Shown: positions 21,171 through 32,545 of the stretch, one piece after another
Layout of the letters: every line of letters starts with the position of its first letter
Numbering within the stretch: the stretch's first letter is position 1
Source of the DNA: Branchiostoma floridae
Taxonomy: Eukaryota; Chordata; Leptocardii; Amphioxiformes; Branchiostomatidae
Length of the DNA: 44,011 bases
Direction of reading: 5' to 3'
Assembly: GCF_000003815.2 (NCBI RefSeq)
Contig: NC_049980.1
Span: forward strand, 10,135,492-10,179,502
The notes under the pieces: model-generated
What the model was told of the DNA's origin: nothing
The model's input: the letters and a program-made list of their open reading frames with translations, nothing else
Databases searched by the model: none
Program-made: the position numbers and the translations under genes

Positions 21171-24100
21171 GCCGCACCGCTTCTGTTTTCATTTCAAGTT
21201 TTGCTGTGTTTAGAGTTCTTCTTACGGACCGAATTCGAAGTTTTGTTTGACTCGATATTTTTTCGAGAGTTCCGTACGTCAGCATTTGAGTTGTATATGT
21301 ATAAACGATTACTAGAATCTCCCGAAAGCATTTCATTTTCGTAGTCTGTATTCTCTTCTCTAGTTTTGCTGTCCGTTTTGTCCCCTACGGTACCAAATAT
21401 CCCTATGTAATTTGGCCGATTTCAACAACTATTTTTCAATTCGATGGGGAGCTCTGACAGAGAATGGGGCAACGTGAAATGAAAGACCAGATACTCCCCG
21501 TCTCCGACATGTTGACGGGGTGGAAAGTGATGATTTATTTTCCTGTTGACTTTGATAAGTTGACGACGCCACCATCCCCCGAAACAGCACGCTAAACAAT
21601 GGCCGGAAAATCATGCCCTTCCATCATGGCCGACAGTCATCATTTTTCATCTATGTTTGTCTTTGTGGTGAGCATAATGCCTCCTCTAATGACAAAGCCA
21701 GTATGATTTGCCAGCTTATAGTAATCTGCATACTAACGCTAGAGATCCACAGGAGGTATTCATATGTCAGATTTATTATTGCGGTTTTCTTTTTCTGTGT
21801 TTTGACAAAGATAAGTTTGCAGTGCAGTGGCCTGTGGCACCCGGGTCGTCGGCTGGAGACCATGCTCACAATAGCCGACCAAAACAATCTATCTGCCGCT
21901 GCCCTCTGTTGTGACACCTCGTGTTTTATTTTTCAGCCAAGGACACTCTTGTACTGATGTTTGAACAGATGCGGACATGAACAGGAATATTTTCCGTTAT
22001 TTTTGGGATTGCCAGCTACTCTGATGAATTTTAGATTTTTCGAAGACAAAAAAATGAATTTTGCAAAGAAACTAAAGCGATAAGGGGAAATGATTGTACT
22101 TCATGTAGACACATGTGCATCAAACTGTGCGTTTCCAAAAGAATATTAAAGATAACGAGATGTAACAAATATTGAGACTGAGACAACTCTAAAGTGAATC
22201 AGGCACGCGACATTTTCCCGTCACCGACTTGTAAAAATGTATTCTTTTTTTTTTCAAGCAGGGGTTAGTCCTTTTTTACGTCTTTTGGTTCTCTTTTGAG
22301 GGCGGGGCGGTTCTAGATCTATTTTCAGCTTTTCTATTTCTACGCCAGCTAAACGTGATAAAAAAGGCTAAAAACGACATTATAAATGAGCCAGAGCCTA
22401 CATATAACATTTGCTTGGAGCAGAGTACTTTATATCCAGCAGTAGACCTTGGACAGTTACTGTTAGTTATTCCTCCCTGGAACCTACTCCAGGAAAGGTC
22501 AAAACACGGGCCACTGCACAACCTCTCGTGTTTCCCTCGGCCGTTCTGTGAACATGAATTGTCCTTGACCTTGGATGGCTCTCTGATGGAATATAAAACA
22601 TGGTAGTTACTTGCTCCTGACACCTTTGTGTTTATCTGAGTATGTTTTTGTCCAATTTGCAGTGTTATATATGAACGACAAGGCGTGGCGCCACCTTACA
22701 TGTTTACACTCCTTACTGAGAATCATAAGTTACAAAAAAATAATAAAAGTATAATGAAAAGCTACAGATTTACGTGTGGATTTATAGCAGGTGTGCGATA
22801 CATTCCGTTCCACTTTGGCGCCAAGAATATATTTGTATACACAATCAGGATATTTACAGTCGCTAGCGACACAGGGGGTCTATGTATTATGTACGAAATA
22901 ATGGGTCACTGTAGGTTCAAGGGTACAAAATCATCTATCTTTCTATAGACCAATTAATGTCCCAGGAGAGGCCGGATCATTTTCAAGGTAACAGTCCGCT
23001 ATATCTGATTTCCATGAATGATAAAGCATTTTGTTTGGATAGAGGACCCTAAATTCTGCATCTGTTGCATCTATCGTTACACCTAGTTCGTCGGCAAATT
23101 AAACAAAATTTTATTTACGTGATATAGACACTTTTGAAAACGTTAATAGACATAACCATGTGTTCAGATATGTCTCGTTTTGGATAGATTGTCGACTGAT
23201 TTCCAGTTATCCTCCGAACATTGAGAAAATTGCCCACTGGGAAGGACAAGGAATATAGTAGATCTAGATTTACGTTTCCCGCCAAAACGCTGAAGGTCAG
23301 GAGCCGCCAGTTGGATGGCAAATTAGCACCAGGGACGATACCACTACAGCGTGAAGCAGGAACAAAGCTATCCCCAAACACCGTATTTACGGTACAAGTC
23401 CGATCTTCTTCGCTCCCTAATACATTATTGAAACCCAAGCACCGTTTTCACAGTCTTCCTCCGATTTTCGCTGGTTCCTGATACATGATTGATGTGCACA
23501 GCCTTTTCGCCTTTGTAGTTAACGTTTTTAATAAAGAATTGGTTTACATATTTTGCTATGCATGTTTTGTTTCCAGGAGGATGATGCAAACGATTTAACT
23601 TCACCTTAAATGCTGATAGTGAACTGAGTAGTGTCAAGATATGCCTGTATCCAGGATTTTGGTTTTTCGTATATCATTGGGTCGAGTGAGCGCGAAATGC
23701 AAGAGCTTTCTCGCGGGTTCTCGGGGTATAATCATAGCCATACTAACCCTCTGAAATGGTATTTACTGCGTTTGTGAGAGAATTTTATAGTAAGGAACAG
23801 GGGTTGTCAAGAACAGTGCTGTGAATAGAGGAATTACTAGTATTCTGCATTGATTACCTTGTGTACCTCTGCATTGATTAACTTGATTACTTGTGTTCCT
23901 CCGAGTGCCCTGTGCGGGTGGGGTGGTGGTGGGGGGTCCTCCAACCCACCTACGGGCATACAAGAGAATAAAAGAAAAAGATGTTCTCTCTGTTAAAGTT
24001 GTGCTCGTGATTTTGTTCATGCATATGATCATGTTTTGGACCCAGACCACATTCTAACCTTGTCGATCTTTCTAGCCCGTCAACACATGATTGTTTCCAG

Positions 24101-25680
24101 GGTCAGCAATTATAAGTACGAAGAAGAAGAAAAAGCAGAAAAAGTTGACTTTTCATATTCATATCTTACTTATGATTCCCCTTTTGCCTCATCTACATAC
24201 TTACCGTCGCATCCTGCTCTGTTGACTGCAACGTTCTCCACAAAAAAAGACGGATCAACATCCCAACAAAATGTAACAGAGGACACCGGTATCCACAAGT
24301 TATCCACGCGAGATATCTCCGCGAATCGGTGGTCTTATAGTAGAAATTGGACAAATAGAGTCAATAGTACGCTAGGGGAATCGGTCGGCCAGAGGACTTT
24401 TTTCTCACCGCCGGCCGGGCAATACTCCTTGGCCAATTAACTCCTACTAGGCTTTTATTCCTAACTTGACCAAAGTCCCCAATTTCTATTCGGCCAGGCG
24501 GGAGTCTGGTAGAGACTTACAATTACTACTGACTGTTTTCGTGTGTTTCTTGTCCCTGCATGTAGAACATCGAGTGCAAAGTGAAATACCTTCGAGAATA
24601 TATACAGCACATTGTGCCGTTTGAAGCCCCGCACAAGAGGGACAGATTTGACGGTGATAAGTCACGGGTATCATTACCATGTGCTCCGTGGATCCTCCTG
24701 TCAACCCGCCATAATCCACACGCCAATCACACGAGCAAGAAGAAAAGAAGTTACCGGTGGCGAGCTCATGAAATTCATTCCCTCTCGTTCTTTCTGCCAT
24801 GAAAATAACACAGCTTCCGAATGCATTCTACCGGGTTGGCGACAGTTGGACCATGCCGTTCTTACAATACTGTGTTGTAATTCTGCATCGTGTGGCAATC
24901 AGCTCTGACCTCTATTATCCTGTTGTATATTGGAAAGACCAATTCACTTATTTACTCGATTCTTATCACACACCTCATCTATTCATTCCACGTAACTACC
25001 ATTTACTCCATTGTTGCTCAGCATCAGATGAAGGTTATTTTATCTTAAAAAGAGTTGGACAAACATTCGATCTTTCGTGTTCCAAAAGGGCGCGTTTTTC
25101 TATCTTTGTCCCACCACAGTTTCACACCCTGTGCATATCAGGTCTTAATTTAACGTTACCTGCCCTCTGGTCTTTGTGCGTAAGTGAACTGACAACAAAA
25201 CTATTTCTGTACGAACTCCCCATCGACCCGTGAGCGATTAAAACAAATAGATTCAACATCAGGAGGAACTACACAGTCGACAGAACCTTTACTGACAGGT
25301 GATCTACGTCATAATCGGTAACTATGGAAGCAATGACTTCCTGTGGAGATGCTTATTAAAGATGTTTTTCTGAGAATTCTTGCCGTTCTGATTCGAAAAA
25401 CAAGACACCCCGTCAGGCTATCCATGTACGTAGGCGGCGCAGACGGATGGGAGAAGTGCTCAAGTGTCATTTCCTATTCTATCCACGTACGCGCACGGGG
25501 GAAAAACAAGCTACATCAAATACAATACTGAAGACTCCTGGCTGGCACGTCGCCATCTAATACTAGTACTGCTCCCCAGCCTCTCATACAGACAACTAAC
25601 GTGGGCGCTCATGTCACATGATGGGAGCAAGCGTAGATGGAATTTTTTTTCTTTTCAAAGATCATTTTCCCGAAAGGTGG
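21171..25680. other. Stretch without a supported gene
   Basis: Open frames up to 144 codons occur but lack family motifs. An exon-like minus-strand block at about 24340-24207 ends in GACG/GTAAGT, with no partner exon found. Short tandem duplications around CTGCATTGATTA lie near 23850-23890. Confidence 0.45.
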
Positions 25681-25689
25681 TGCCATCTC

Positions 25690-26020
25690 TAAATGAAACT
25701 AAATCCAAACACACATCACTCCTTCCTAACATCACAAGCTATCTGCCACCATAGAATCAAGACCTTACCACGTCCAGGTCACAAAAATACAAAAAATGAA
25801 AGTTCTGCTGCAGTACCAAGGTCACATACCAGGGTGGGAATCGACCTTGACCTTTGTCTTCCCAACCCCTACCCACATACCAAATATCATTGTAATATAT
25901 CCAGAGGTTCTAGAGTTATGCTGACCAAAAAATCCGGAAACACAAACAGGCAAACAGACAGACACACAGACACACAAAAAACAATACATTTGTACCTCCA
26001 TTTTTCATGGAGGTAATGAG
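25690..26020. repeat. Dispersed non-coding repeat ending in a CCTCCAT hairpin
   Basis: The block carries AGCTATCTGCCACC, shared with 31830-31850, and an ACCAAATATCATTG / GAGTTATGCTGACCAAAAAA segment. It ends in TACCTCCATTTTTCATGGAGGTA (about 25993-26015), a hairpin end common in marine invertebrate dispersed repeats. Confidence 0.55.
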
Positions 26021-26340
26021 ACGAAATGTGTATCCTATCCGTGCATATATATCGTAAGATCTAAGAAGGCTTCCAAAAACGCGTCGACTATCATTCCCAT
26101 TCCCTTCCTCCCCTGCCCACCCTCTGACGAACGGTCCGTCCTGTCCCGTACCGAAAGGTGTGTTCAAACAGATGTTGTTGAAAGGTATCCTGTGGCCCCT
26201 TTTCTTTGATCTAGCCGCGCGCGCGGAGCTGTCGTAAAGGTGAATATGTATCCGCATGACTGACTCTGGTGTAAACAAGTTGCCCGCAGTGCGTTAGTGA
26301 CGGTGGGTTTTAGAAACCCGCCCAAATGGTGCGACACAAA

Positions 26341-26368
<28 letters not shown>
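26341..26368. repeat. (TG)n microsatellite
   Basis: Fourteen TG dinucleotides, with a TGCG break at the end. Confidence 0.95.
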
Positions 26369-26371
<3 letters not shown>

Positions 26372-28724
26372 TTATTGTATATTCGGTTGTGCGTTTGTAT
26401 TGCAGGAAACCTAAAACCGACTCCTTATTTTCAGACTCGCAGTGTTTTGAAGCATCCGCACACGTAAAAATCAATCGACTTGTTGGGTTCAAAAGTAAAT
26501 CCCAATCTGGAAAAAAAAATGTCCAAATGATCCTGTTTCAGTTGTCACGCAAATCTCACTTACAAACAGATTGAAATCTTTTTATGATTGTGACAGGGGA
26601 AATACATGCACAAAGTGGACAATATTCACAATATAGCTCAAAGCCGTACAATTATGTATAAGAGAGATATTTCAGTATGTAGTCTATACACCCAGTTTTA
26701 TTATATGAAATTCAGTATATGCGCTTAATGTGTACGTGATCTGATCATGACTTACAAGAGACTGTGATGTTTTCACCATTTGTCGGAACTGTATCTATTA
26801 CATGTTGAAAGAGAGGGTATCCGGCTATTCATCATATAGTGCGCAGTTGTTTTTGCTCTGCATGTCACACGTGAACCCCCATGCACGTGGAGGCTTTGTG
26901 GCGTTGTTTTTATGATATTCATAACCGCAGACGGCGTTATCGACCGAGGCCTCCCGGGCAGCACTCACCATCAAAACAAAACCATCAGTCATTCTCCGCA
27001 TCAATGACCAATCAGCGTGAACCTATCCGAGACTAGGGATCGGTGCGTGGGAGGTTACATCATTCTCCATCACCCGCAGAATCTTCCAGGTCAGAAAAAC
27101 AAGCCATAAACAGCACTTCGAACGAGTATTTTTGGATAAGTCGGAGATCTTGGAATCAGAATTGGGAAAAACAAGTTTTCGTCACACCCACCCATCGCGA
27201 GATTTTCGTCACACCCACCCGGCCAGCTCACTGGCAAGGTTGATTTGATACGTAATCAACTGTGCTGGATTGAAAACGTGGTACTTATGTATTTCGATAT
27301 TGTGTAGGCTTCAAAACTCTTTGGGGTTAGAACTTGGATGGTTGGTGAAAGTTACAGAAAATTTGTGAGAACGCACATTTGTTGCATATCGACAAAGCAA
27401 CATCCAACATGTAACGTAGCCCTTTTCCACCAAAAAAATCGGACATCCTTACCGGTGTACTCTACTCAAGTTTCAGACTTCACAAAAACCATATGTCTGC
27501 AATTGGTATGTCTGTTACCACATTTGTAGTACACGTATATATGAAGCCCGGTAATAACGTTTAACAGTAAAATAATGTCATTGAAGACCATTGTCGAATC
27601 AATAAAGAATATGGTCCGATGTGGACAGGTGGCCACTGTTGACAGGATTTCTTATGCTTGTGTCAATGGAAATATCCTCTAAGGGAACATAAAAAAAAGT
27701 GGTCACATTATATTGATGATCTTTACGTAAAGATGGCCAGTTGTACTTTTCCTAGCCCTAGACTAGAGTATTGTATTTGTCGGATCCTGAAGTGGCGGCT
27801 GACGCTAGCCGGACGTACCCCTTCTCCGCCGCCAGAGGGCGCCTTTCGAGTACCCGGATGTCGTTGACGCGTTCTCTTCCTGGTAAGCCTTCCCCACGCG
27901 AGGTAGGTGATCATAGTATCGTCTCAGGACTTGTAAGATTACTGCTCTATCATAGAACGTACAGGGTCACCGCTGGGTTGCGACTTCTATCAAGATGTAG
28001 TTAATCAGAGACTTAGGTATAGGTTCATACAGTGGTCTTTGTGTAAAGATATCTTGTCGAAAACTAGGAGGGGTGAAAGGTCGATTTGAGATCAGCTGGT
28101 TACTCTCAAATTTTCGCACACAATACATGTTCCGAAACTGTTTTAAAAGATCATATTCATTTTATAAGGCACATGTTAATCGTATTGATAAGAAAGTATG
28201 TTTTAAGTCTCAAAAGTAAGGTTCCGTTGTGAAAAGACAGGTGCGAAACATGGCAACTAAAGTTATGGTTGGCGCCCCCCTCCCCACGAAAGTGCCACGT
28301 ATGTGTGCGTGTGTGTGTGTACTTGATGTGGAGTGCGTATGTAGTGTGTCGTATGTCCCAGCTGTTTATGTCATATATGTAACCAGAAAGGTCCACAGGA
28401 TACTTTCTTTACATATCATATCGAAGCACAATTTGTATCACTTAATTTTTCTGTTATAACAAGTAACGGTATAAGTAACATGTATTACTACCATCGGACT
28501 GCAGTGGACTAGTATGTGTTATGTGAAGAAGGTGGGAGGGGGGGGGGGTGTTCTGTGTTTGGTTTGAATAACTCTATTGCTGTGTGCAGTGGGTATTGGA
28601 AGGGCCAGTAGATATTTGATACAGAGTATTCCACTCGTGCAATTAACTAGTGATATACATGACATTGGATGAGAAAATGCAGATGAATTCTTTATAATTT
28701 CATTATTTGTAGAGTACAATAAAG
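26369..28724. other. Stretch without a supported coding gene; may hold the SSR2 promoter
   Basis: A GC-rich segment at about 27780-27880 contains a CTCF-like motif and ends at CCTG/GTAAGC (27876), a possible donor of a first exon. The SSR2 start exon begins right at a splice acceptor, so its non-coding first exon must lie upstream, here or in the gap. This link is speculative. Confidence 0.3.
27828..27843 (+). promoter_or_regulatory. CTCF-like motif
   Basis: GCCGCCAGAGGGCGCC is a close match to the vertebrate CTCF core (CCASYAGRKGGC). It lies in a GC-rich island. Binding is not shown. Confidence 0.4.
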
Positions 28725-28824
28725 NNNNNNNNNNNNNNNNNNNNNNNNNNNNNNNNNNNNNNNNNNNNNNNNNNNNNNNNNNNNNNNNNNNNNNNNNNNN
28801 NNNNNNNNNNNNNNNNNNNNNNNN
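28725..28824. other. Assembly gap (100 N)
   Basis: Exactly 100 N, a conventional gap of unknown length, between the upstream region and SSR2. Confidence 0.99.
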
Positions 28825-29006
28825 AGGAGGTGAAAAAAAGACAGGGTAAAATAAAGGACATTTTAGATTAACTAATTTTCAGCTGTAATGGAAAAATTTC
28901 TTGGGCCACTCCTCATTGTCAAATTTAAGCATAGCAAACTTGGTTAGGCTATTAAAATACCCGTACTTTTACATTAGGCTAAAATACTACTACTTTTACA
29001 GCCCAC

Positions 29007-29112
29007 CCTAAAAGAACACCAGCCTGAGTACCATCCTCCGTAGTGACTGCTGGCTCAAATTATACTTTGTCAGTGGTCACTATGGAGGATAGTACTCAAC
29101 CTAAAAGAACAC
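29007..29112. mobile_element. 80-bp foldback insertion flanked by a 13-bp direct repeat
   Basis: CCTAAAAGAACAC occurs at 29007-29019 and 29100-29112. Between them TGAGTACCATCCTCCGTAGT pairs in reverse complement with ACTATGGAGGATAGTACTCA, forming a hairpin. The direct repeat looks like a target duplication. Confidence 0.6.
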
Positions 29113-29197
29113 AAATGTTTAGCCAGAAGCCAGTTTTTCTTACTTATTGTACATTTCTACCAAATAATAATATTAACATGTCCTCTCGTTATTCTAG

Positions 29198-30804
29198 ATG
29201 AGAATCCTCACAGCAGTTGCGATCCTCGGCCTGGTGTGCCTGGCAGGCTCGGCAGACGACAATGTGGCTCGTCTGCTGGCAGCCAAACATGTTCAGAATC
29301 AGTACCTTGTAGAAGGAAGGGACCTGACTGTGACATATAGCATCTACAATGTGGGCACAAGGTGGGAATAGTTGTGTTTTTACAACATCAAACTACCACC
29401 CTACTGATAACAGCTTGTATGCAAGGAAGTGCTGTAATACTATTTGTAATATTGTCGATAGACACCCAGGTAATAAGATACTTGTACACCAAAAAGCAGT
29501 TTCTCAAGCAACTGGGTATGATTTTGGAAATGGTCAGATATTTCACTATTCACCTTTCATCTTTTATCAGTGTCTAACATTATATTTGTATCATTGATCG
29601 TTTTGTCTGCCAAGGCGAAGGGTTATGAATTTACCTACATTTGTTAACTTGGAATATTTCTGAATGGAATAACTCGTAAGACATCTATAGATGTCCCATA
29701 TTGCCTCCCACCCGAGAGGTTCTGGAGTATTATGTGGCTGTCCCTTCCTTGCAGTGCGGCGTTGAGCGTGCAGCTGACTGATGAAGGCTTCCCAGAATCG
29801 GACTTCAAGGTCAAACACGGAATGCCATCAGTCAACTGGGCCAGAATTGCTCCGTATCCTTATCATTACAGGAAAGACTGTATAAGTTACATGTACATAA
29901 AAAAATTCATGTCACTACATTTTAGTAAAGTTTTACTAATTGTTGAGGTTTTCTTTTCTTTTCTGTATAGATAACTTTACCAATTATTTCATAAAAGAAG
30001 TGCATCATTATTGTTTTGACCTTGACTTTTGACATCAGTGGCACTAATGTGACCCACTCCATTGTCCTGACACCACTGAAGTCTGGCAAGTTCAACTTCA
30101 CGGCAGCTGAGCTGTCATACGTGCCCGCAGAGGGCGCCCAGCCGCAGATCGGCTACACCAGCGGACCAGGAGAGGGCGGAATCATGCCAGAGAGGGACTA
30201 CGACAGAAAGTTCTCCCCTCACATTGTAAGAAGAGAATTAAACACTAAATCAATATTAACTGTGAAGCTGAAGGTGATGACACAAATTTAACTATTACTT
30301 CCTCTGGATGACCGAATCAACAGCCCCAACATGTGACAAAGACAAGACAAGGTTGAAGGCCCTTTCGTGTGAATTGCTGAAGGACTTGAGCTTTAGTCTT
30401 ATCATCTCCCCCCATTTTGTGCAGCCCAATCCAGAATATTTTTGTTTGACCAATGGCTGCATGTCCGTCCAATGTTTTCACATGTGTTTATAATTGCATC
30501 TGTACATATGAACATAGGTGGATAGGGCTATGGGATCAGTCTTTTCTGGTGTACCCTTTCATATTGATTTAAGCATATGTAAAGGAGAGATCTTTTTCTA
30601 CTTGATATTTTTGTGTCTCTGAAATAAGATAGCCAGAGTGGGATTCGTTAAGGAGTAAGATGATGATGAGACTTGTGTTTGTCCCCACAGCTTGACTGGG
30701 CTGCGTTTGCTGTGATGACCCTCCCCTCCATCGGAATCCCCCTGATGCTCTGGTACAGCAGTAACCGCAAGTACCGCATCTCCAGCAAGGCCAAGAAGCA
30801 CTGA
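29198..30804 (+). CDS. SSR2: Translocon-associated protein subunit beta (TRAP-beta, SSR2)
   Basis: Coding exons 29198-29361, 29755-29853, 30039-30225 and 30691-30804 join in phase to 564 nt, 187 residues; human SSR2 has 183. The start ATG directly follows an AG acceptor, so a non-coding exon lies upstream. Residues 1-19 ([19 protein letters not shown]) form a signal peptide. The lumenal part shows [30 protein letters not shown] with a glycosylation site, and [38 protein letters not shown] gives the transmembrane helix, followed by a short basic cytosolic tail. TRAP-beta is part of the ER TRAP complex that assists Sec61 in translocating secretory proteins. A polyadenylation signal lies 52 nt past the stop. 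Intron 2 looks U12-type. Confidence 0.97.
29854..30038 (+). other. U12-type (minor spliceosome) intron of SSR2
   Basis: It begins GTATCCTTAT, matching the U12 donor consensus (RTATCCTTT), and has CCTTGAC at 30020-30026, matching the U12 branch site. The branch A is 13 nt from the AG, within the 10-20 nt window. The other SSR2 introns begin GTGGGA and GTAAGA, normal U2 donors. Confidence 0.8.
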
Positions 30805-30855
30805 CAGCAGCACAACCCCCCTCCCACCTGGTTTTAGCACACAGCTATTTACATC

Positions 30856-30861
30856 AATAAA
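30856..30861 (+). terminator. SSR2 polyadenylation signal
   Basis: AATAAA 52 nt downstream of the TGA, followed by a T-rich stretch. Confidence 0.85.
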
Positions 30862-31056
30862 GATCATTTGGTACAATATTGAGTCTCTCTTCATTGATGT
30901 TCTTATTCCACACTATGATTAGGTAATAATAATACACGGAGATCGCCTAAAGTGTACTGAATGCAACTACATTGTTGTATACTATATAAAAACTGAAAGG
31001 GATTCATTGAGAAAGGTAGTCTGAAAGTTAGATCTGAAATGACAACCCTGAAAGAT

Positions 31057-31098
31057 TAATAAATAAATAAATAACCCCCCCCCCCACACACACACACA
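31057..31098. repeat. Compound microsatellite (AATA)n-(C)n-(CA)n
   Basis: AATAAATAAATAAATAA passes into a run of 11 C and then CACACACACACA. Confidence 0.9.
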
Positions 31099-31734
31099 AT
31101 CTGAGGGAATACTAATTGAACTTTCCTATGCAAAACATAGCAAAAACAAACTCTTCAAATCACATTTACATACATTTCCAACTGCAAAGCTGAAGTTGTC
31201 AGGATTTCTGGTTAAAAAAAGTAGGAGATAATCTTTGGCATTTTAATGGGATACAGCCTGGAGAAAAAAATGGCATCATGATGTCATCCAGTCCTAGTGG
31301 GTCAATCCAGCCATCTAGGGGTCAAAACTAGGTCAGAACACAGACAACAGCCTCTGTGATCAAAATTTTCCAAGGAAAAAATCAGTTGAAAACTAGAGTT
31401 TGGCAAACTCTATGAAATAGTTAGAGCTATTGTAGACTTATGCGAATGATTTGGATATTTACATAATTTATGCATGGTGGTGGTGATGTGATCATTGACA
31501 GACACAGACAAGTATAAAATTCCCAACATCAAGTGGTTTTCCCTTATTTGCATATTAAACATCTGTTTATGTTCCATCTGTCATAAATTACATGTGTTAC
31601 ATTTATTGTAGTCCAGTTATGGAAAACGATGAAATTAGTTTCCTCATTAATCATGCAATTTTTCATAATTTGCATAACGTATATTATTATGAACATTTGC
31701 CTAAGCTACCCGCATGCCTAAGATGATGGAAATC

Positions 31735-32165
31735 TGTCGTTCCTTTCTTCTTGGAATGTTTTGACAAAAACACTCCTGCACTTCCAAAATTAAACATTAG
31801 GGGGCTCAAACCAGCACCACCTTGTCATGACATTGAAAGCTATCTGCCACCCAAATATCAAGTCCATATCATGTCGGGGATAAGGGATACATTGAAAAAA
31901 ACGGCTATAATAGGATATCCTCATTTATTACGCAAATGTGCCCCCCCCCCTCCCCCCAATTTGCATTTCATTTTGGTCTAAGCTACCTACATACCAAAAT
32001 TCATGAAAATCCGTGTTCCTACAGTTATTCTATTTGGAAAGTTTTATCAAAAAATGCCCCTCCAATTCCAAGCCTAGCCGCTAGGAGGCCCAAACTCACA
32101 CCACTTCTTCCCAAGCACAAGAGCTATCTAACAACATAAGTTGTGTCCATAGTTTGTTCAGAACA
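31735..32165. repeat. Two diverged tandem units of a dispersed repeat
   Basis: Units near 31740-31870 and 32010-32150 share, in order, a T-rich segment with TTTTGACAAAAA / TTTTATCAAAAA, CCAAAATTAA / CCAATTCCAA, a GGGGGCTCAAAC / GGAGGCCCAAAC block and an AGCTATCT motif. The period is about 270 bp. Related words occur at 25690-26020. No open frame is conserved. Confidence 0.55.
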
Positions 32166-32539
32166 CGGCACATAAAAACCAGAAGTTAAGCTTCAGTACT
32201 AAGGGAAGCCGCTAGAGGGTCCAACATCTAGTCATTTCCAGCGCTCGTCACACCAATGAAATTCATGGGCCTAATAAGTCAATATTCAGGCTGATGGCAC
32301 ACATGGTGCACTACATTGCACAACTCGAATACTGGTCCCTCCCCTGTACCCGAGGTCAATTTCCAAGCGGATGTAGTGTCTCAGGAATAGTAAGAACGGT
32401 CAAGTAATAAAAAACGTATTCTGTCAAACTACAAAAGTACCTGGGATTAAGAAGCTATGCATTCATTCTGATGTTCATACTTCCATCCACCCGATCTGAA
32501 ACTTGCATGAACACAAAGGGTTTGCTTTATCCATAAAAC

Positions 32540-32545
32540 TTTATT
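32540..32545 (-). terminator. Candidate distal polyadenylation signal of the receptor gene
   Basis: AATAAA on the minus strand, about 2.7 kb past the receptor stop; a nearer copy lies at 33741-33736. Which is used, if either, cannot be told from sequence. Confidence 0.3.

Noticed and set aside
24207-24340. Open minus-strand block ending GACG/GTAAGT (VENVAVNRAGCD reading)
   Set aside because: Good donor but no identifiable acceptor partner or family; the plus strand is open over the same bases.
24036-24440. 134-codon plus-strand open frame
   Set aside because: Starts with TTG rather than ATG, has no domain and lies in repeat-rich DNA.
24799-25233. 144-codon plus-strand open frame
   Set aside because: No signal, domain or splice context; length is within chance given the number of frames examined.
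26966-27004. Minus-strand ATG with 11 codons before a GTGAGT donor and a CCAAT box upstream
   Set aside because: Could be a first exon, but no in-phase second exon with recognisable content was found.
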